A DNA stretch of 64,000 bases from Klebsiella oxytoca NBRC 105695 (GCF_001598695.1 NZ_BCZK01000014.1:1-64000), one strand, 5' to 3'; positions 8,844-18,834 are shown, numbered from the stretch's first letter. Numbers and translations: made by a program. The notes: generated by a model not told the origin, from the sequence alone.

Positions 8844-10508
8844 TTACCGGCGAACCGGCGCGCCGTTCGCCACGTAATACGCCGCCGTGCTCTTCGGCAG
8901 CGGCTGACGGCCACGAATGGCATCAGCCATTTTTTCGCCAATCATAATTGTGGTCGCGTTAAGGTTGCCGGTAATAATCTGCGGCATGATCGAGGCGTCG
9001 ACCACGCGCAGGCCTTCCAGTCCGTGAACCCGACCTTCGCCATCGACCACCGCCATCTCGTCATAGCCCATTTTACAGGTGCCGCACGGATGGAAGGCGG
9101 TTTCCGCATGATTGCGCACGAACTCTTCCAGCTCGGCATCGCTCTGGCACTCCGCACCCGGGCTGATCTCCCGGCCGCGATAGTTATCCAGCGCCGGCTG
9201 ATGCATGATTTCGCGGGTAATCCGAATCGCATCGCGAAACTCCTGCCAGTCCTGTTCGCTGGACATATAGTTAAACAGAATCGCCGGATGTTCGTGCGGA
9301 TCGCGCGATTTCAGCCGCACGTGGCCGCGACTCGGGGAGCGCATAGAGCCAACGTGGCACTGGAAGCCGTGCTCTTTCACCGCGTTTGAGCCGTTGTAGT
9401 TAATCGCGACCGGCAGGAAGTGATACTGAATATTCGGCCACGTAAAGGCTTCCCGGCTGCGAATAAATCCGCCCGCTTCAAACTGGTTGCTGGCGCCGAT
9501 GCCGGTTCCGCCGAATAGCCATTCGGCGCCGATTTTCGGCTGGTTCCACCACTGCAGCGCCGGGTAAAGCGACACCGGCTCTTTGCATTCGTACTGCAGA
9601 TACATCTCCAGATGATCCTGCAAGTTTTCCCCGACGCCCGGCAGGGCGTGTACCAGCGGAATATCGAACTGGCGCAACAGTTCCGGGCTGCCGACGCCGG
9701 ATCGCTGCAGAATTTGCGGCGAAGCGATAGCCCCCGCGCAGAGCAGCACTTCTTTATTGGCGGTCGCTTTCGACGGCGCGGTGCTGTCGCCCTCCAGCCA
9801 CTCGACGCCGACGGCGCGCTTGCCGGCAAAAATAATATGATCGGTCAGCGCATGGGTGCGAATAGTCAGATTGGGACGCGCGCGCGCCTGGTCGAGATAG
9901 CCGCGCGCGGTGCTGGCGCGGCGTCCCTGCGGCGTCACGGTACGATCCATCGGGCCAAATCCCTCCTGCTGGTAGCCGTTAAGATCGTCGGTGCGCGGAT
10001 AGCCAGCTTGTACGCCAGCTTCAATCATCGCGTGGAACAGCGGATTATTGCCCTGCTTTGGCGTGGTGACGCTGACCGGGCCGTCGCCGCCGTGGTAATC
10101 GTTGGCGCCGATATCGCGGGATTCTGCTTTGCGGTAATAGGGCAGGCAGTCCAGGTAGCTCCAGTGCTCAAGCCCCGGCGCCGAGGCCCAGTTATCAAGA
10201 TCCATAGCGTTGCCGCGGATATAGCACATGCCGTTGATTAACGAGGATCCGCCGAGTCCCTTACCGCGTCCGCACTCCATGCGGCGATGGTTCATATGCG
10301 GTTCAGGCTCGGTCTCGTAGGCCCAGTTATAGCGACGCCCCTGTAGAGGAAACGCCAGCGCGGCGGGCATCTGGGTGCGGAAGTCGAAACGGTAATCCGG
10401 GCCGCCCGCTTCCAGCAGCAGGACGGTGGTGTCAGGATCTTCCGTCAGTCGTGTAGCCAGTACGTTGCCGGCGGAACCGGCACCAATAATAATGTAGTCA
10501 AACTGCAA
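8844..10508 (-). CDS. betA: Oxygen-dependent choline dehydrogenase
   Basis: A 554-residue GMC oxidoreductase, close to the 556 residues of E. coli BetA. It has the FAD-binding motif [13 protein letters not shown] at residues 8-20, the GMC signature [15 protein letters not shown] near residues 80-94, and the C-terminal [10 protein letters not shown] active-site region followed by [15 protein letters not shown]. It is membrane-associated and oxidises choline to betaine aldehyde (and can oxidise the aldehyde further). It is the last gene of betIBA, 14 bases after betB. The product glycine betaine is an osmoprotectant; the operon is repressed by BetI unless choline is present. Confidence 0.97.
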   Translation of the reverse strand: MQFDYIIIGAGSAGNVLATRLTEDPDTTVLLLEAGGPDYRFDFRTQMPAALAFPLQGRRYNWAYETEPEPHMNHRRMECGRGKGLGGSSLINGMCYIRGNAMDLDNWASAPGLEHWSYLDCLPYYRKAESRDIGANDYHGGDGPVSVTTPKQGNNPLFHAMIEAGVQAGYPRTDDLNGYQQEGFGPMDRTVTPQGRRASTARGYLDQARARPNLTIRTHALTDHIIFAGKRAVGVEWLEGDSTAPSKATANKEVLLCAGAIASPQILQRSGVGSPELLRQFDIPLVHALPGVGENLQDHLEMYLQYECKEPVSLYPALQWWNQPKIGAEWLFGGTGIGASNQFEAGGFIRSREAFTWPNIQYHFLPVAINYNGSNAVKEHGFQCHVGSMRSPSRGHVRLKSRDPHEHPAILFNYMSSEQDWQEFRDAIRITREIMHQPALDNYRGREISPGAECQSDAELEEFVRNHAETAFHPCGTCKMGYDEMAVVDGEGRVHGLEGLRVVDASIMPQIITGNLNATTIMIGEKMADAIRGRQPLPKSTAAYYVANGAPVRR

Positions 10509-10522
10509 AAATGACCTCCTGG

Positions 10523-11986
10523 TTAAAATATGGATTGAAACGGACCCATCTCAACCTGGATGGATTTTATCTGGGTGTAGCTGTGCAGCGTCTGTACGCC
10601 GTTTTCGCGGCCAATCCCGGAGTGCTTGTAGCCGCCGACCGGCATCTCCGCAGGGGATTCGCCCCAGGTGTTGATCCAGCAGATCCCGGCCTCCAGCCGA
10701 TGAATCAGACGATGGGCGCGGTTTAAATCCGGCGTGACGACGCCAGCGGCGAGGCCGTATTCGGTGGCATTGGCGCGGCGAACCGCTTCTTCCTCATCGT
10801 CGTAACTCAGAATCGACATCACCGGGCCGAAGATCTCTTCGCGGACGATGGTCATCTGGTCATCGCAGTCGGTAAACACCGTCGGGGCGACCCACGCGCC
10901 GTGGTCGAAGCCTTCTCCTTTCAGCACTTCGCCGCCGCAGAGCAGGCGCGCGCCTTCTTGTTTACCCGTCTCGATGTAGCGCAGCACGTTCTCGCGGTGC
11001 GGGAAGCTCACCAGCGGTCCGAAGTTGGTGCTTTCAGCAAACAGATCGCCGGGGCGGATACGCGCCACGCGGGCGAGGACTTTCTCTTCAAATGCCGCTT
11101 TCAGGCGCGCCGGAACGAATACCCGGGTGCCGTTGGTGCAGACCTGGCCTGAACTGTAGAAGTTAGCCATCATCGCGATGTCGGCGGCGAGGTCGAGGTT
11201 GGCGTCTTCGCAGACGATCAGCGGTGATTTTCCGCCCAGCTCCATAGTCACTTCCTTCAGTGAGGAGGCGGCGGAGTTGGCCATCACTTTTTTGCCGCTG
11301 GCGACGCCGCCGGTAAAGGAGATTTTGGCGATGTCCGGGTGCTCGGTGAGATACTGGCCGGTTTCGGCGCCGGTGCCCGGCAGCACGTTAAATACGCCCG
11401 CCGGGAGTCCCGCTTCGCGGTAAATTTCCGCCAGCTTCAGGGCGGTGAGCGGGGTGACTTCACTCGGCTTAAAGATCATCGCGTTCCCGGCCGCCAGCGC
11501 CGGGGCTGATTTCCATAAGGCGATCTGGATCGGGTAGTTCCAGGCACCGATCCCGGCGACGACGCCCAGCGGTTCCCGGCGGGTATAGACGAATGAACTT
11601 TCGCGTAACGGGATCTGGCTCCCTTCCAGCGCCGGGATCAGGCCCGCGTAGTACTCCAGGACATCAGCGCCGGTGACGATATCGACGGCGGCGGTTTCGC
11701 TCAGCGGTTTGCCGGTATCGAGAGTTTCCAGACGCGCCAGTTCGTCGTTGCACTCGCGCAGAATGTCGACCGCTTTACGCAAAATGCGCGAACGTTCCAT
11801 GGCGCTCATCGCCGCCCAGATTTTTTGCCCTTTTTGGGCGCTCTTTACCGCCCGGTCGACGTCTTCACAGCCGGCGGCCTGGACGGTCGCCAGCACTTCC
11901 CCGTTGGCGGGGTTAATCGTCTCGAAGGTTTTACCGCTGGTGGCGGAAACATAACCACCGTCGATGTAAAGCTGCTGTTCGGCCAT
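10523..11986 (-). CDS. betB: Betaine aldehyde dehydrogenase
   Basis: A 487-residue ALDH converting betaine aldehyde to glycine betaine with NAD(P)+. It has the ALDH glutamate motif MELGGKSP near residue 250 and the catalytic cysteine in [13 protein letters not shown] near residue 286. The E. coli protein begins three residues earlier (MSR-MAEQ). Here the codon at that position is ATA (11995-11993) rather than ATG, so the first standard start is 11986, which leaves the GGAGG site 13 bases upstream, longer than usual. AUA initiation is therefore possible. It follows betI by 19 bases and precedes betA. Confidence 0.96.
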   Translation of the reverse strand: MAEQQLYIDGGYVSATSGKTFETINPANGEVLATVQAAGCEDVDRAVKSAQKGQKIWAAMSAMERSRILRKAVDILRECNDELARLETLDTGKPLSETAAVDIVTGADVLEYYAGLIPALEGSQIPLRESSFVYTRREPLGVVAGIGAWNYPIQIALWKSAPALAAGNAMIFKPSEVTPLTALKLAEIYREAGLPAGVFNVLPGTGAETGQYLTEHPDIAKISFTGGVASGKKVMANSAASSLKEVTMELGGKSPLIVCEDANLDLAADIAMMANFYSSGQVCTNGTRVFVPARLKAAFEEKVLARVARIRPGDLFAESTNFGPLVSFPHRENVLRYIETGKQEGARLLCGGEVLKGEGFDHGAWVAPTVFTDCDDQMTIVREEIFGPVMSILSYDDEEEAVRRANATEYGLAAGVVTPDLNRAHRLIHRLEAGICWINTWGESPAEMPVGGYKHSGIGRENGVQTLHSYTQIKSIQVEMGPFQSIF

Positions 11987-12005
11987 TCGGGATATGGGTC
12001 CTCCA

Positions 12006-12599
12006 TTATTGAGAAGTCGGTGGCAGATATTTGCTGATGAAGTGCTCGGCGAGCGTTTCGGCGCGGGCTTTATCGAGCGGTTTACCGCTCAGCGCCGCGC
12101 GTAGCCACAGCCCGTCGATCAGCGCGGCGAGACCGTATCCGGCCTCCTGCGCCTCTTCGCGCGGCAGGGCGCGCTGAAACTCATAGACGATATTCGACAG
12201 CAGTCGTCGGCTGCTGACCTGCTGCAGGCGATAGAGCATCGGCTGATGCATGCTGCTGGCCCAAAAGGCGAGCCAGGCCTTCATTGCCGCGCTGCTTATC
12301 TGACTCTCGTCGAAGTTGCCGGCCACGATGGCGCGCAGGCGTTCCCGCGGGCCGGCCCCGGGCAGGGCGTGCAGGCGGCTCAACACCGCCTGGCGCAGCT
12401 GGCCGGTGATATCGCGCATCGTCGCCTCCAGCAGGCCGTTCTTATCTTTGAAATAGTGGCTGATGATGCCGGTCGATACGCCAGCACGTCGGGCGATCTG
12501 CGCGACGGTGGCATCGTGCATTCCCACTTCATTGATGGCGGCCAGGGTCGCGTCAATCAGCTGCCGCTGCCGTATCGGTTGCATCCCCAGTTTGGGCAT
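12006..12599 (-). CDS. betI: Transcriptional repressor of choline-to-betaine genes
   Basis: A 197-residue TetR-family regulator (195 in E. coli). It has an N-terminal helix-turn-helix ([30 protein letters not shown], about residues 31-60) and a BetI-type C-terminal ligand domain. It represses its own operon and divergent betT; choline relieves repression. It is the promoter-proximal gene of betIBA. The operator is visible in the betI-betT gap at 12646-12666. Confidence 0.96.
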   Translation of the reverse strand: MPKLGMQPIRQRQLIDATLAAINEVGMHDATVAQIARRAGVSTGIISHYFKDKNGLLEATMRDITGQLRQAVLSRLHALPGAGPRERLRAIVAGNFDESQISSAAMKAWLAFWASSMHQPMLYRLQQVSSRRLLSNIVYEFQRALPREEAQEAGYGLAALIDGLWLRAALSGKPLDKARAETLAEHFISKYLPPTSQ

Positions 12600-12645
12600 T
12601 TCTCAGACTCCATTCATCAGCTTTGTTTATCTATTAAAGCGGTTT

Positions 12646-12666
12646 TTGATTGGACGTTCAATATAA
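12646..12666. promoter_or_regulatory. BetI operator candidate
   Basis: The core ATTGGACGTTCAAT at 12649-12662 is a near-perfect palindrome in the betI-betT divergent region, where BetI binds in E. coli. The similarity to the E. coli site is from memory. The flanking AT-rich bases would hold the promoters. Confidence 0.65.
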
Positions 12667-12728
12667 AATGTGTCTTAATTGTTGCCGATTTTGGTTTTAA
12701 TAGTTGCAAAAAAAAGTAAGGAGAATGG

Positions 12729-14762
12729 ATGACAGACCTTTCGCCGAGCAGAGAAAAGGACAAAATCAATCCGGTGGTTTTTTATACCTCCGCCGGACTG
12801 ATTTTGTTGTTTTCCCTGATGACTCTCTTCTTCAGCGATTTTTCCGCGGCCTGGATTGGCCGTACCCTGAACTGGGTTTCAAAGACCTTCGGCTGGTACT
12901 ATTTGCTGGCGGCAACGCTGTATATCGTGTTTGTGGTGTGCATCGCCTGCTCGCGTTTCGGTTCGGTGAAGCTCGGGCCGGAGCACTCGAAGCCGGAGTT
13001 TAGCGTCATGAGCTGGGCGGCAATGCTGTTCGCCGCCGGTATCGGTATCGACCTGATGTTTTTCTCCGTCGCCGAACCGGTGACCCAGTATATGCAGCCG
13101 CCGGAAGGGGCGGGGCAGACCATGGAGGCGGCGCGCCAGGCGATGGTATGGACGTTGTTTCACTACGGGCTGACCGGCTGGTCGATGTATGCCCTGATGG
13201 GGATGGCGCTGGGATACTTTAGCTATCGTTATAATTTACCCCTGACCATCCGCTCCGCGCTCTATCCGATCTTCGGCAAAAAGATTAATGGCCCAATCGG
13301 CCACAGCGTGGATATCGCCGCCGTTATCGGCACCATTTTTGGTATCGCCACCACCCTCGGGATTGGCGTGGTGCAGCTAAACTACGGCCTCAGCGTGCTG
13401 TTTGATATTCCGGACTCGCTGGGCGCGAAAGCGGCGCTGATCGTGCTGTCGGTCATTATCGCCACCATCTCCGTGACCTCCGGGGTGGATAAAGGCATTC
13501 GTATCCTTTCCGAGCTTAACGTGGTGCTGGCCCTCGGGCTAATCCTGTTTATCCTGTTTATGGGCGACACCGAGTTTCTGCTCAACGCGCTGGTGCTCAA
13601 TGTTGGCGACTATGTGAATCGTTTTATGGGCATGACCCTCAACAGCTTCGCCTTCGATCGTCCGGTCGAGTGGATGAACAACTGGACCCTGTTCTTCTGG
13701 GCGTGGTGGGTGGCGTGGTCGCCATTTGTCGGCCTGTTCCTGGCGCGTATTTCACGCGGGCGCACCATTCGTCAGTTTGTGGTGGGAACGCTGATTATCC
13801 CGTTCACCTTTACGCTGCTGTGGTTGTCGGTGTTCGGCAATAGCGCGCTGTATGAAATCATCCACGGCAATGCGGCCTTCGCCGCCGAGGCGGTCGCCCA
13901 CCCGGAGCGCGGCTTCTATAACCTGCTGGCGCAGTATCCGGCGTTTACCTTTAGCGCTTCGGTGGCGACGATTACCGGCCTGCTGTTTTACGTGACCTCC
14001 GCGGATTCCGGGGCGCTGGTGCTGGGTAACTTCACCTCGAAGCTGAAGGATATCAACAGCGATGCGCCAAACTGGCTGCGGATCTTCTGGTCGGTGGTTA
14101 TCGGCCTGCTGACCCTGGGGATGCTGATGACTAACGGCATTTCCGCCCTGCAGAACGCGACGGTGATTATGGGGCTGCCGTTTAGCTTCGTGATCTTCTT
14201 CGTGATGGCGGGGTTATATAAGTCGCTGAAGGTTGAGGATTATCGCCGCGAGAGCGCCAACCGCGACACCGCCCCGCGACCGCTGGGCGTGCAGGATCGC
14301 CTGAGCTGGAAGAAGCGCCTGTCGCGGCTGATGAACTATCCCGGCACGCGCTATACCCGCCAGATGATGGAGACGGTGTGCTTCCCGGCGATGGAAGAGG
14401 TGGCGCAGGAGCTGAAGCTGCGCGGCGCCTACGTCGAGCTGAAAAGCCTGCCGCCGGAAGAGGGGGACAACCTGGGCCATCTCGACCTGCTGGTGCATAT
14501 GGGCGACGAGCAGAACTTTGTTTATCAGATCTGGCCGCAGCAGTACTCCATTCCCGGCTTTACCTACCGGGCGCGCAGCGGGAAGTCGACCTACTATCGT
14601 CTGGAGACCTTCCTGCTGGAAGGGAGTCAGGGCAACGACCTGATGGACTACAGCAAAGAGCAGGTCATTACCGATATTCTTGACCAGTACGAGCGTCATT
14701 TGAACTTTATCCACCTGCATCGCGAAGCGCCGGGCAACAGCGTGACCTTCCCCGGAATGTAG
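12729..14762 (+). CDS. betT: High-affinity choline transporter
   Basis: A 677-residue BCCT-family, proton-coupled choline symporter, the same length as E. coli BetT and almost identical at the start (MTDLSPSREKDKINPVVFYTS). It has twelve predicted transmembrane segments. The BCCT signature (WTLFFWAWWVAWSPFVGLFL) lies near residue 320. A long hydrophilic C-terminal tail after about residue 495 serves osmotic control in this family. The start has an AAGGAG site five bases upstream. It is divergent from betIBA and supplies choline for it. Confidence 0.97.
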   Translation: MTDLSPSREKDKINPVVFYTSAGLILLFSLMTLFFSDFSAAWIGRTLNWVSKTFGWYYLLAATLYIVFVVCIACSRFGSVKLGPEHSKPEFSVMSWAAMLFAAGIGIDLMFFSVAEPVTQYMQPPEGAGQTMEAARQAMVWTLFHYGLTGWSMYALMGMALGYFSYRYNLPLTIRSALYPIFGKKINGPIGHSVDIAAVIGTIFGIATTLGIGVVQLNYGLSVLFDIPDSLGAKAALIVLSVIIATISVTSGVDKGIRILSELNVVLALGLILFILFMGDTEFLLNALVLNVGDYVNRFMGMTLNSFAFDRPVEWMNNWTLFFWAWWVAWSPFVGLFLARISRGRTIRQFVVGTLIIPFTFTLLWLSVFGNSALYEIIHGNAAFAAEAVAHPERGFYNLLAQYPAFTFSASVATITGLLFYVTSADSGALVLGNFTSKLKDINSDAPNWLRIFWSVVIGLLTLGMLMTNGISALQNATVIMGLPFSFVIFFVMAGLYKSLKVEDYRRESANRDTAPRPLGVQDRLSWKKRLSRLMNYPGTRYTRQMMETVCFPAMEEVAQELKLRGAYVELKSLPPEEGDNLGHLDLLVHMGDEQNFVYQIWPQQYSIPGFTYRARSGKSTYYRLETFLLEGSQGNDLMDYSKEQVITDILDQYERHLNFIHLHREAPGNSVTFPGM

Positions 14763-14824
14763 GCTATCTAAACGTTTTCTGAAAAAGGATTGCAGCTGGT
14801 TAAATATACAGTGAAAAGCGCAGG

Positions 14825-14984
14825 GAAGCGTATGATGGCGGCGGGTGCCTGAGGCTTTCTGCGTTCAGGCTTAGGTGAGGATTCAGAAAGACGAAGCCCC
14901 AGGAGATGTTCCCATCAACCTGAGGCTCACGATCCAACCCTAGCACGTTGGATAGTAGCCTCTTCTTCGCATGGAGGCAACGAG
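14825..14984 (+). promoter_or_regulatory. hok mRNA leader with probable antisense sok region
   Basis: The leader upstream of the hok start is rich in complementary short segments (CCTGAGGC and CCTGAGGCTC repeats; TTGGATAGTAGCC), as expected of hok mRNAs, whose translation is blocked by a minus-strand Sok RNA. The organisation is known for hok loci. The exact Sok ends and promoter were not resolved by eye. Confidence 0.45.
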
Positions 14985-15137
14985 ATGCTGACAAAATACG
15001 CCCTGGTGGCAATCATCGTGCTGTGTCTGACAGCGCTGGGATTGACGTTAATGGTGCACGACTCGCTGTGCGAGCTGAGCATCAAAGAACGTAGTATGGA
15101 GTTCAAGGCCGTTCTCGCTTACGAAACGAAGAAGTAG
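14985..15137 (+). CDS. hokE: Type I toxin, Hok/Gef family (HokE-type)
   Basis: A 50-residue small inner-membrane toxin beginning [19 protein letters not shown], with one transmembrane helix (residues about 5-25), the conserved DSLCEL segment with its cysteine, and a polar C-terminus ending AYETKK. It closely matches E. coli HokE, which also lies just upstream of entD. In E. coli K-12 the locus is disturbed by an IS186 copy downstream; here no IS is present and the frame is intact. Translation starts behind ATGGAGGCAACGAG. Hok proteins depolarise the membrane when antisense control fails. Confidence 0.9.
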   Translation: MLTKYALVAIIVLCLTALGLTLMVHDSLCELSIKERSMEFKAVLAYETKK

Positions 15138-15144
15138 CCGGTAT

Positions 15145-15162
15145 GCGGGGAGCTATCCCCGC
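15145..15162 (+). terminator. Hairpin at the 3' side of hokE
   Basis: GCGGGGA-GCTA-TCCCCGC is a perfect 7-bp stem eight bases after the hokE stop. No U-tract follows directly; a T-rich run comes later near 15198. It may be a 3' stability element of the hok mRNA rather than the terminator. Confidence 0.4.
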
Positions 15163-15282
15163 TTATCCGCAGGCTGGGTAAGGAACCTTAAGGCACCTTT
15201 TTTCTGCTGATCCGGGAGCAGGATGGACGGCGAGAGAACAGAGACCGGTTAAAAGCAAAAGCGCCGCCACCCTGCATAATGC

Positions 15283-15864
15283 TTATCTGGCAGGCGTCAG
15301 AGTATTGACGTCGACCACGTCCATACCTGCATTTTTTGCGGCTTCAATACCAAATCGTGAGTCTTCAAAAACCAGGCAGCGTTCAGGCTGAACCTTAAGC
15401 TCGCTGGCACATAATAAAAAAGTGTCGGCGGCGGGTTTATGATTTTTAACCCGGTCAGCGGAGACGATAGCGGCGAAATGCTGAGTTAATTGAAAGCGTG
15501 CAAGCAGTATATCCACGGTGCTACGTTCGCTTCCGGTTCCCAGCGCCAGGGGAATTTTGCCCTGCCACTGCTGTAAAATCTTCATGGCCGGTAAAAGCTG
15601 AATATCGACCGTCTGCAGCAAGTTCTCGATCGCCTGTTTTTTACGCTCGGCCAGGGAGAACGGATCGGCTCGTAATCCTTTTAAAGCCACAAGCTGGCTG
15701 GCCACCTGCCAGGGCGCTGAACCATTGAACGGAATCAGCTCCTCTTCAGAAATGGCGATATTGTCGGCAGCGAATACGCTTAGCCACGCTTTGCGGTGCA
15801 AAGGTTCGGTGTCAAAAAGCGTGCCATCCATATCAAAAATCAGGGCCTGATAGTGGCGATACAT
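15283..15864 (-). CDS. HAD-superfamily sugar phosphatase (YqaB-like)
   Basis: A 193-residue HAD subfamily IA hydrolase close in length to E. coli YqaB (fructose-1-phosphate/6-phosphogluconate phosphatase). Motif I is DMDGTLFDTEP at residues 11-21, motif II GTGSERS near residue 114, motif III lysine in KNHKPAADTF, and motif IV EDSRFGIEAAKNAGM. It is the promoter-distal gene of the minus-strand sugar operon, 74 bases after the SDR gene. It probably removes phosphate from a pathway intermediate or stalled side product; the substrate is inferred from context only. Confidence 0.82.
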   Translation of the reverse strand: MYRHYQALIFDMDGTLFDTEPLHRKAWLSVFAADNIAISEEELIPFNGSAPWQVASQLVALKGLRADPFSLAERKKQAIENLLQTVDIQLLPAMKILQQWQGKIPLALGTGSERSTVDILLARFQLTQHFAAIVSADRVKNHKPAADTFLLCASELKVQPERCLVFEDSRFGIEAAKNAGMDVVDVNTLTPAR

Positions 15865-15938
15865 AATGATTGCCTGTGTGCTGTGATCATCGTCAGGGAG
15901 GGAAATGCGGAGAAGGCTCCCCGCATTGTTATACCGTC

Positions 15939-16724
15939 TTACCAGCAGACAAAGCCGCCATCGACAACCAGATCAACCCCGGTACAGAATGATGCCGCGT
16001 CGCTGGCAAGGAACAGCGCCGGACCGGCCATCTCTTCAACCTTCGCCATGCGCTGGATCGGCGTCTGGCTTTCGAACTCGCGGGTCTGATGAACCATCTC
16101 AGGGCGGGTGTTCATCGGCGTGGCGGTGTAGCCTGGGCTGATGGAGTTAACGCGGATCCCTTTGCCGATCCACTCCATCGCGAGGCTTTTCGACAGGTGG
16201 ATCACGCCCGCTTTCGAGCAGTTGTAGTGCGCCTGATCGAGGCCGCGGTTAACAATAATGCCGGACATGGAAGCGATATTAATAATCGAGCCGCCGCCGG
16301 ATTCCTGCATCAGTTCGGCTTCCGCCTTACAGGAGTTCCACACGCCGGTAAGGTTAATATCGATAACCCGCTGCCACTGCTCGGTTTCCATTTCCAGCGC
16401 CGGATTGGCATTAGCAATCCCGGCGGCGTTTACGGCGACATCAAGGCGGCCAAAGCGGCTTTTCGCCAGCGCGACGCCGGCGCGTAGGTCGCTAAGCTGA
16501 CGAACATCGCCGGTGTAAAAACAGGCTCCGCCGCCGATCGCCTCAATATTTTTGACGGTTTCAGCAAGACCGCCGTCTTCACGTAGATCGAAGCAAACGA
16601 CCCGGGCCCCCGCGCTGGCGAGTCCGTAAGCAATCATCTGGCCGATACCGCTGCCCGCGCCGGTGACAAAGGCTACGCGGTCCTGCAGATTAAATAGCTG
16701 TTGGGCAAAATCTTTTGCGATCAT
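15939..16724 (-). CDS. SDR family dehydrogenase of the sugar cluster (polyol dehydrogenase-like)
   Basis: A 261-residue classical SDR with TGAGSGIG near residue 20, NAAG near residue 94, IINIASMSG with the catalytic Ser, and the active site YNCSK near residue 168. The FDLRE segment after beta-strand 2 ends in an acidic residue, which favours NAD(H). It resembles sorbitol/xylitol/ribitol-type dehydrogenases. It lies in an operon with a second SDR, a ribose-type ABC importer, an FGGY kinase and a HAD phosphatase, so oxidation of a polyol to a ketose is the likely role. A REP element separates it from the upstream SDR gene. Confidence 0.85.
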   Translation of the reverse strand: MIAKDFAQQLFNLQDRVAFVTGAGSGIGQMIAYGLASAGARVVCFDLREDGGLAETVKNIEAIGGGACFYTGDVRQLSDLRAGVALAKSRFGRLDVAVNAAGIANANPALEMETEQWQRVIDINLTGVWNSCKAEAELMQESGGGSIINIASMSGIIVNRGLDQAHYNCSKAGVIHLSKSLAMEWIGKGIRVNSISPGYTATPMNTRPEMVHQTREFESQTPIQRMAKVEEMAGPALFLASDAASFCTGVDLVVDGGFVCW

Positions 16725-16751
16725 AGTTATTTCTCTCTAAAAAATATTCTT

Positions 16752-16865
16752 TAGCATGCCCGGTGTTGGCGTTCCCGGAGGCGGCGAGTTGTGCCTGTCC
16801 GGGCTACGGGGCTTGTGCCGTCGGGTAGCCCGGACAGGTGCGCAGCACCGCCTCCGGGAGATGAT
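16752..16865. repeat. REP-like palindromic repeat pair
   Basis: Two opposed units, CCCGGAGGCGGCGAGTTGTG...CCGGGCTAC (16757-16806) and GTAGCCCGGACAGGTGCGCA...CCTCCGGGA (16825-16860), form a BIME-like pair between the two SDR genes of the operon. Confidence 0.75.
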
Positions 16866-16903
16866 TTGTGTAGCCTGACCTGAAAAATGCCAGGCTGGCG
16901 GCA

Positions 16904-17710
16904 TTACGACATAATCAAGCCGCCATCGATATTGATGGTCTGCCCGGTGAGGTAGCGCGCGTCGTCGGAGGCGAGAAACGCCACCAGCCCGGCAACGTCT
17001 TCCGGTTTGCCGGCGCGCTTCATTGGAATGCCTTCGACCCACTCCGCCATTAGCTCGCCCTTACCGTAGCGCTTCTGCTCGGTGCTGAGGATCTCGCCCC
17101 AGACGCGGTCGTTGTAATCCCACATTTCGCTTTCAATAATGCCCGGACAGAAGGCGTTAACGGTGATATTCCACGGCGCCAGCTCGTGCGCCAGGCTTTG
17201 GGTGATGCCGATGACGCCCATTTTGCTGGCGGCATAGTGCGGGGTGTAGATAAAACCCTGTCGACCCTGGCCGGAAGAGGTATTGATCAGGCTGCCGTGG
17301 TTCTGCTTAACCATGTATTTGGCGGCTTCGCGGCAGCACAGCCAGACGCCGGTGGTGTTAACGGCGAGCACTTTTTCAAAGTCGGCTTTCGGCATGCGAT
17401 CGTAATAGTCGATGGTGATCACGCCTGCGTTCTGGATAGAGACATCGATGGTGCCAAAACGCGCTGCAGCCTGCTCGTACAGCGACTGCACCTGCGCTTC
17501 GTCGGTCACATCAACCTGTAACGACAGGATATCGGCCTGATAGCGCTGGCGTAAGGTTTCCGCCGTTTCATGGACGCGCTCGGCGTTAGAGACCATCACC
17601 AGATTCGCACCATCGCGCGCGAAGCGCTCGGCGATACCTGCACCAATTCCGCGGCAGGCGCCGGTGATCACAACCGTTTTGTTCTGGAAATTTCTTTGCA
17701 TGTTTTTCAT
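16904..17710 (-). CDS. Second SDR family dehydrogenase of the sugar cluster
   Basis: A 268-residue classical SDR with TGACRGIG near residue 18, NAGV near residue 96, and the active site YAASKMG near residue 163, ending GQTINIDGGLIMS. It resembles sorbitol-2-dehydrogenase and acetoin dehydrogenase-like SDRs. Two in-frame ATGs are possible: 17710 abuts the AAGGG site, while 17701 (residue 4) has it at nine bases and may be the true start. With the other SDR it could oxidise two positions of a polyol, or two related polyols. It follows the ABC permease gene, separated by a small hairpin. Confidence 0.85.
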   Translation of the reverse strand: MKNMQRNFQNKTVVITGACRGIGAGIAERFARDGANLVMVSNAERVHETAETLRQRYQADILSLQVDVTDEAQVQSLYEQAAARFGTIDVSIQNAGVITIDYYDRMPKADFEKVLAVNTTGVWLCCREAAKYMVKQNHGSLINTSSGQGRQGFIYTPHYAASKMGVIGITQSLAHELAPWNITVNAFCPGIIESEMWDYNDRVWGEILSTEQKRYGKGELMAEWVEGIPMKRAGKPEDVAGLVAFLASDDARYLTGQTINIDGGLIMS

Positions 17711-17721
17711 CCCTTATTGAA

Positions 17722-17743
17722 GCCGGACGGCAGTGCGTCCGGC
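17722..17743 (-). other. Intercistronic hairpin
   Basis: GCCGGACG-6 nt-CGTCCGGC is a perfect 8-bp stem between the permease and SDR genes. It is probably an mRNA processing or stability element. Confidence 0.5.
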
Positions 17744-17761
17744 GGGGTAATAAATAGGTGA

Positions 17762-18817
17762 TTAACTGGTGGCTCCTGCCGCAGCCAGCTTCTCCTCATG
17801 GCGGCGCATCAGGATGACTTTGTTCTGCAGTTTCTGCTGGAACTGGTCGACGACGACGGCGGTGACGATAACGACGCCTTTAATGACCATTTGCCAGAAA
17901 TCGCTGACCCCCATCATCACCATGCCGTCGGCGAGGAAGACGATGACGAATGCGCCGATGATTGACCCGGTAACCCGGCCGCGACCGCCTGCCAGCGCGG
18001 TTCCGCCGAGCACGGTAGCGCCGATGGCGTCCATTTCGAACATATTGCCGGTCATCGGGTGCGCGGTTTGCAGCTGTGACGCGACGATGAGGCCAACGAA
18101 TGCGGAGCACAGGCCGGAGAAGGCGTAAACGAAGATTTTTGCTTTGACGATAGGCACGCCGGCCAGGCGAGCGGCGGATTCATTACCGCCGATTGCATAG
18201 ATATAGCGGCCCAGCGGGGTTTTGGTGGTCAGCCAGTAGCCCAGCAGCAGGAAGCCGATCATCAGCCAGATAGGCAGATAGATGCCCATCAGCGTCCCGG
18301 AGCCGAGAGTGGAGAAGCCGGTATTGCCCAGCGCTTCCATGCCGTTGAGGTTCGGATAGGTGCTGCCGTCGTTGAACAGCAGCGCCGAGCCTCTGGCGAC
18401 ATACATCATGCCCAGGGTGCAGATAAAGGGCGCCACGCCGAAGCGGGTGATTACCGCGCCGTTAACAAAGCCAACCAGCACGCCGAAGAGCGCCACGCAG
18501 AGGATTACCTCCGGCACGTTGAAAAAGATAACGCTGCCGTTCCATAAGGGCAGACCGTTGGTTAAGAGCGCCCCGGCAACCATACCGCAGATCCCGGCGA
18601 CGGCGCCGACGGAAAGGTCGATACCGCCGGTCAGGATAACCAGCGTCATGCCGATGGCCAGCAGGCCGGTGATGGCCACGTGCTGGGTCATAATCAGCAG
18701 GTTAGATGTGGTCAGGAAATTCGGTACCATCACGCTGAAGAATGCGATAACCAGCAGCAGAGCGATAAACGTTCTGGCCTTCAGCAGGTACATATAAATC
18801 ATATATTTCTGGTTCAT
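17762..18817 (-). CDS. Ribose-type sugar ABC importer, permease
   Basis: A 351-residue RbsC-like inner-membrane permease (BPD_transp_2). The family patterns are LTGGIDLSVGAVAGICGM near residues 63-80, GRYIYAIGGNESAARLAGV near residues 207-225 and DAIGATVLGGTALAGGRGRVTGSIIGA near residues 263-290. It is somewhat longer than RbsC (321). It lies 17 bases downstream of the ATPase gene in the same minus-strand operon and forms the channel for the binding protein at 21045-21980. Confidence 0.92.
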   Translation of the reverse strand: MNQKYMIYMYLLKARTFIALLLVIAFFSVMVPNFLTTSNLLIMTQHVAITGLLAIGMTLVILTGGIDLSVGAVAGICGMVAGALLTNGLPLWNGSVIFFNVPEVILCVALFGVLVGFVNGAVITRFGVAPFICTLGMMYVARGSALLFNDGSTYPNLNGMEALGNTGFSTLGSGTLMGIYLPIWLMIGFLLLGYWLTTKTPLGRYIYAIGGNESAARLAGVPIVKAKIFVYAFSGLCSAFVGLIVASQLQTAHPMTGNMFEMDAIGATVLGGTALAGGRGRVTGSIIGAFVIVFLADGMVMMGVSDFWQMVIKGVVIVTAVVVDQFQQKLQNKVILMRRHEEKLAAAGATS

Positions 18818-18834
18818 GATGGGTTCCAGCCTGA

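Noticed and set aside
14800-15012. 70-codon minus-strand frame over the hok leader
   Set aside because: It overlaps the hokE start and leader and has no ribosome site. The hok frame explains the region.
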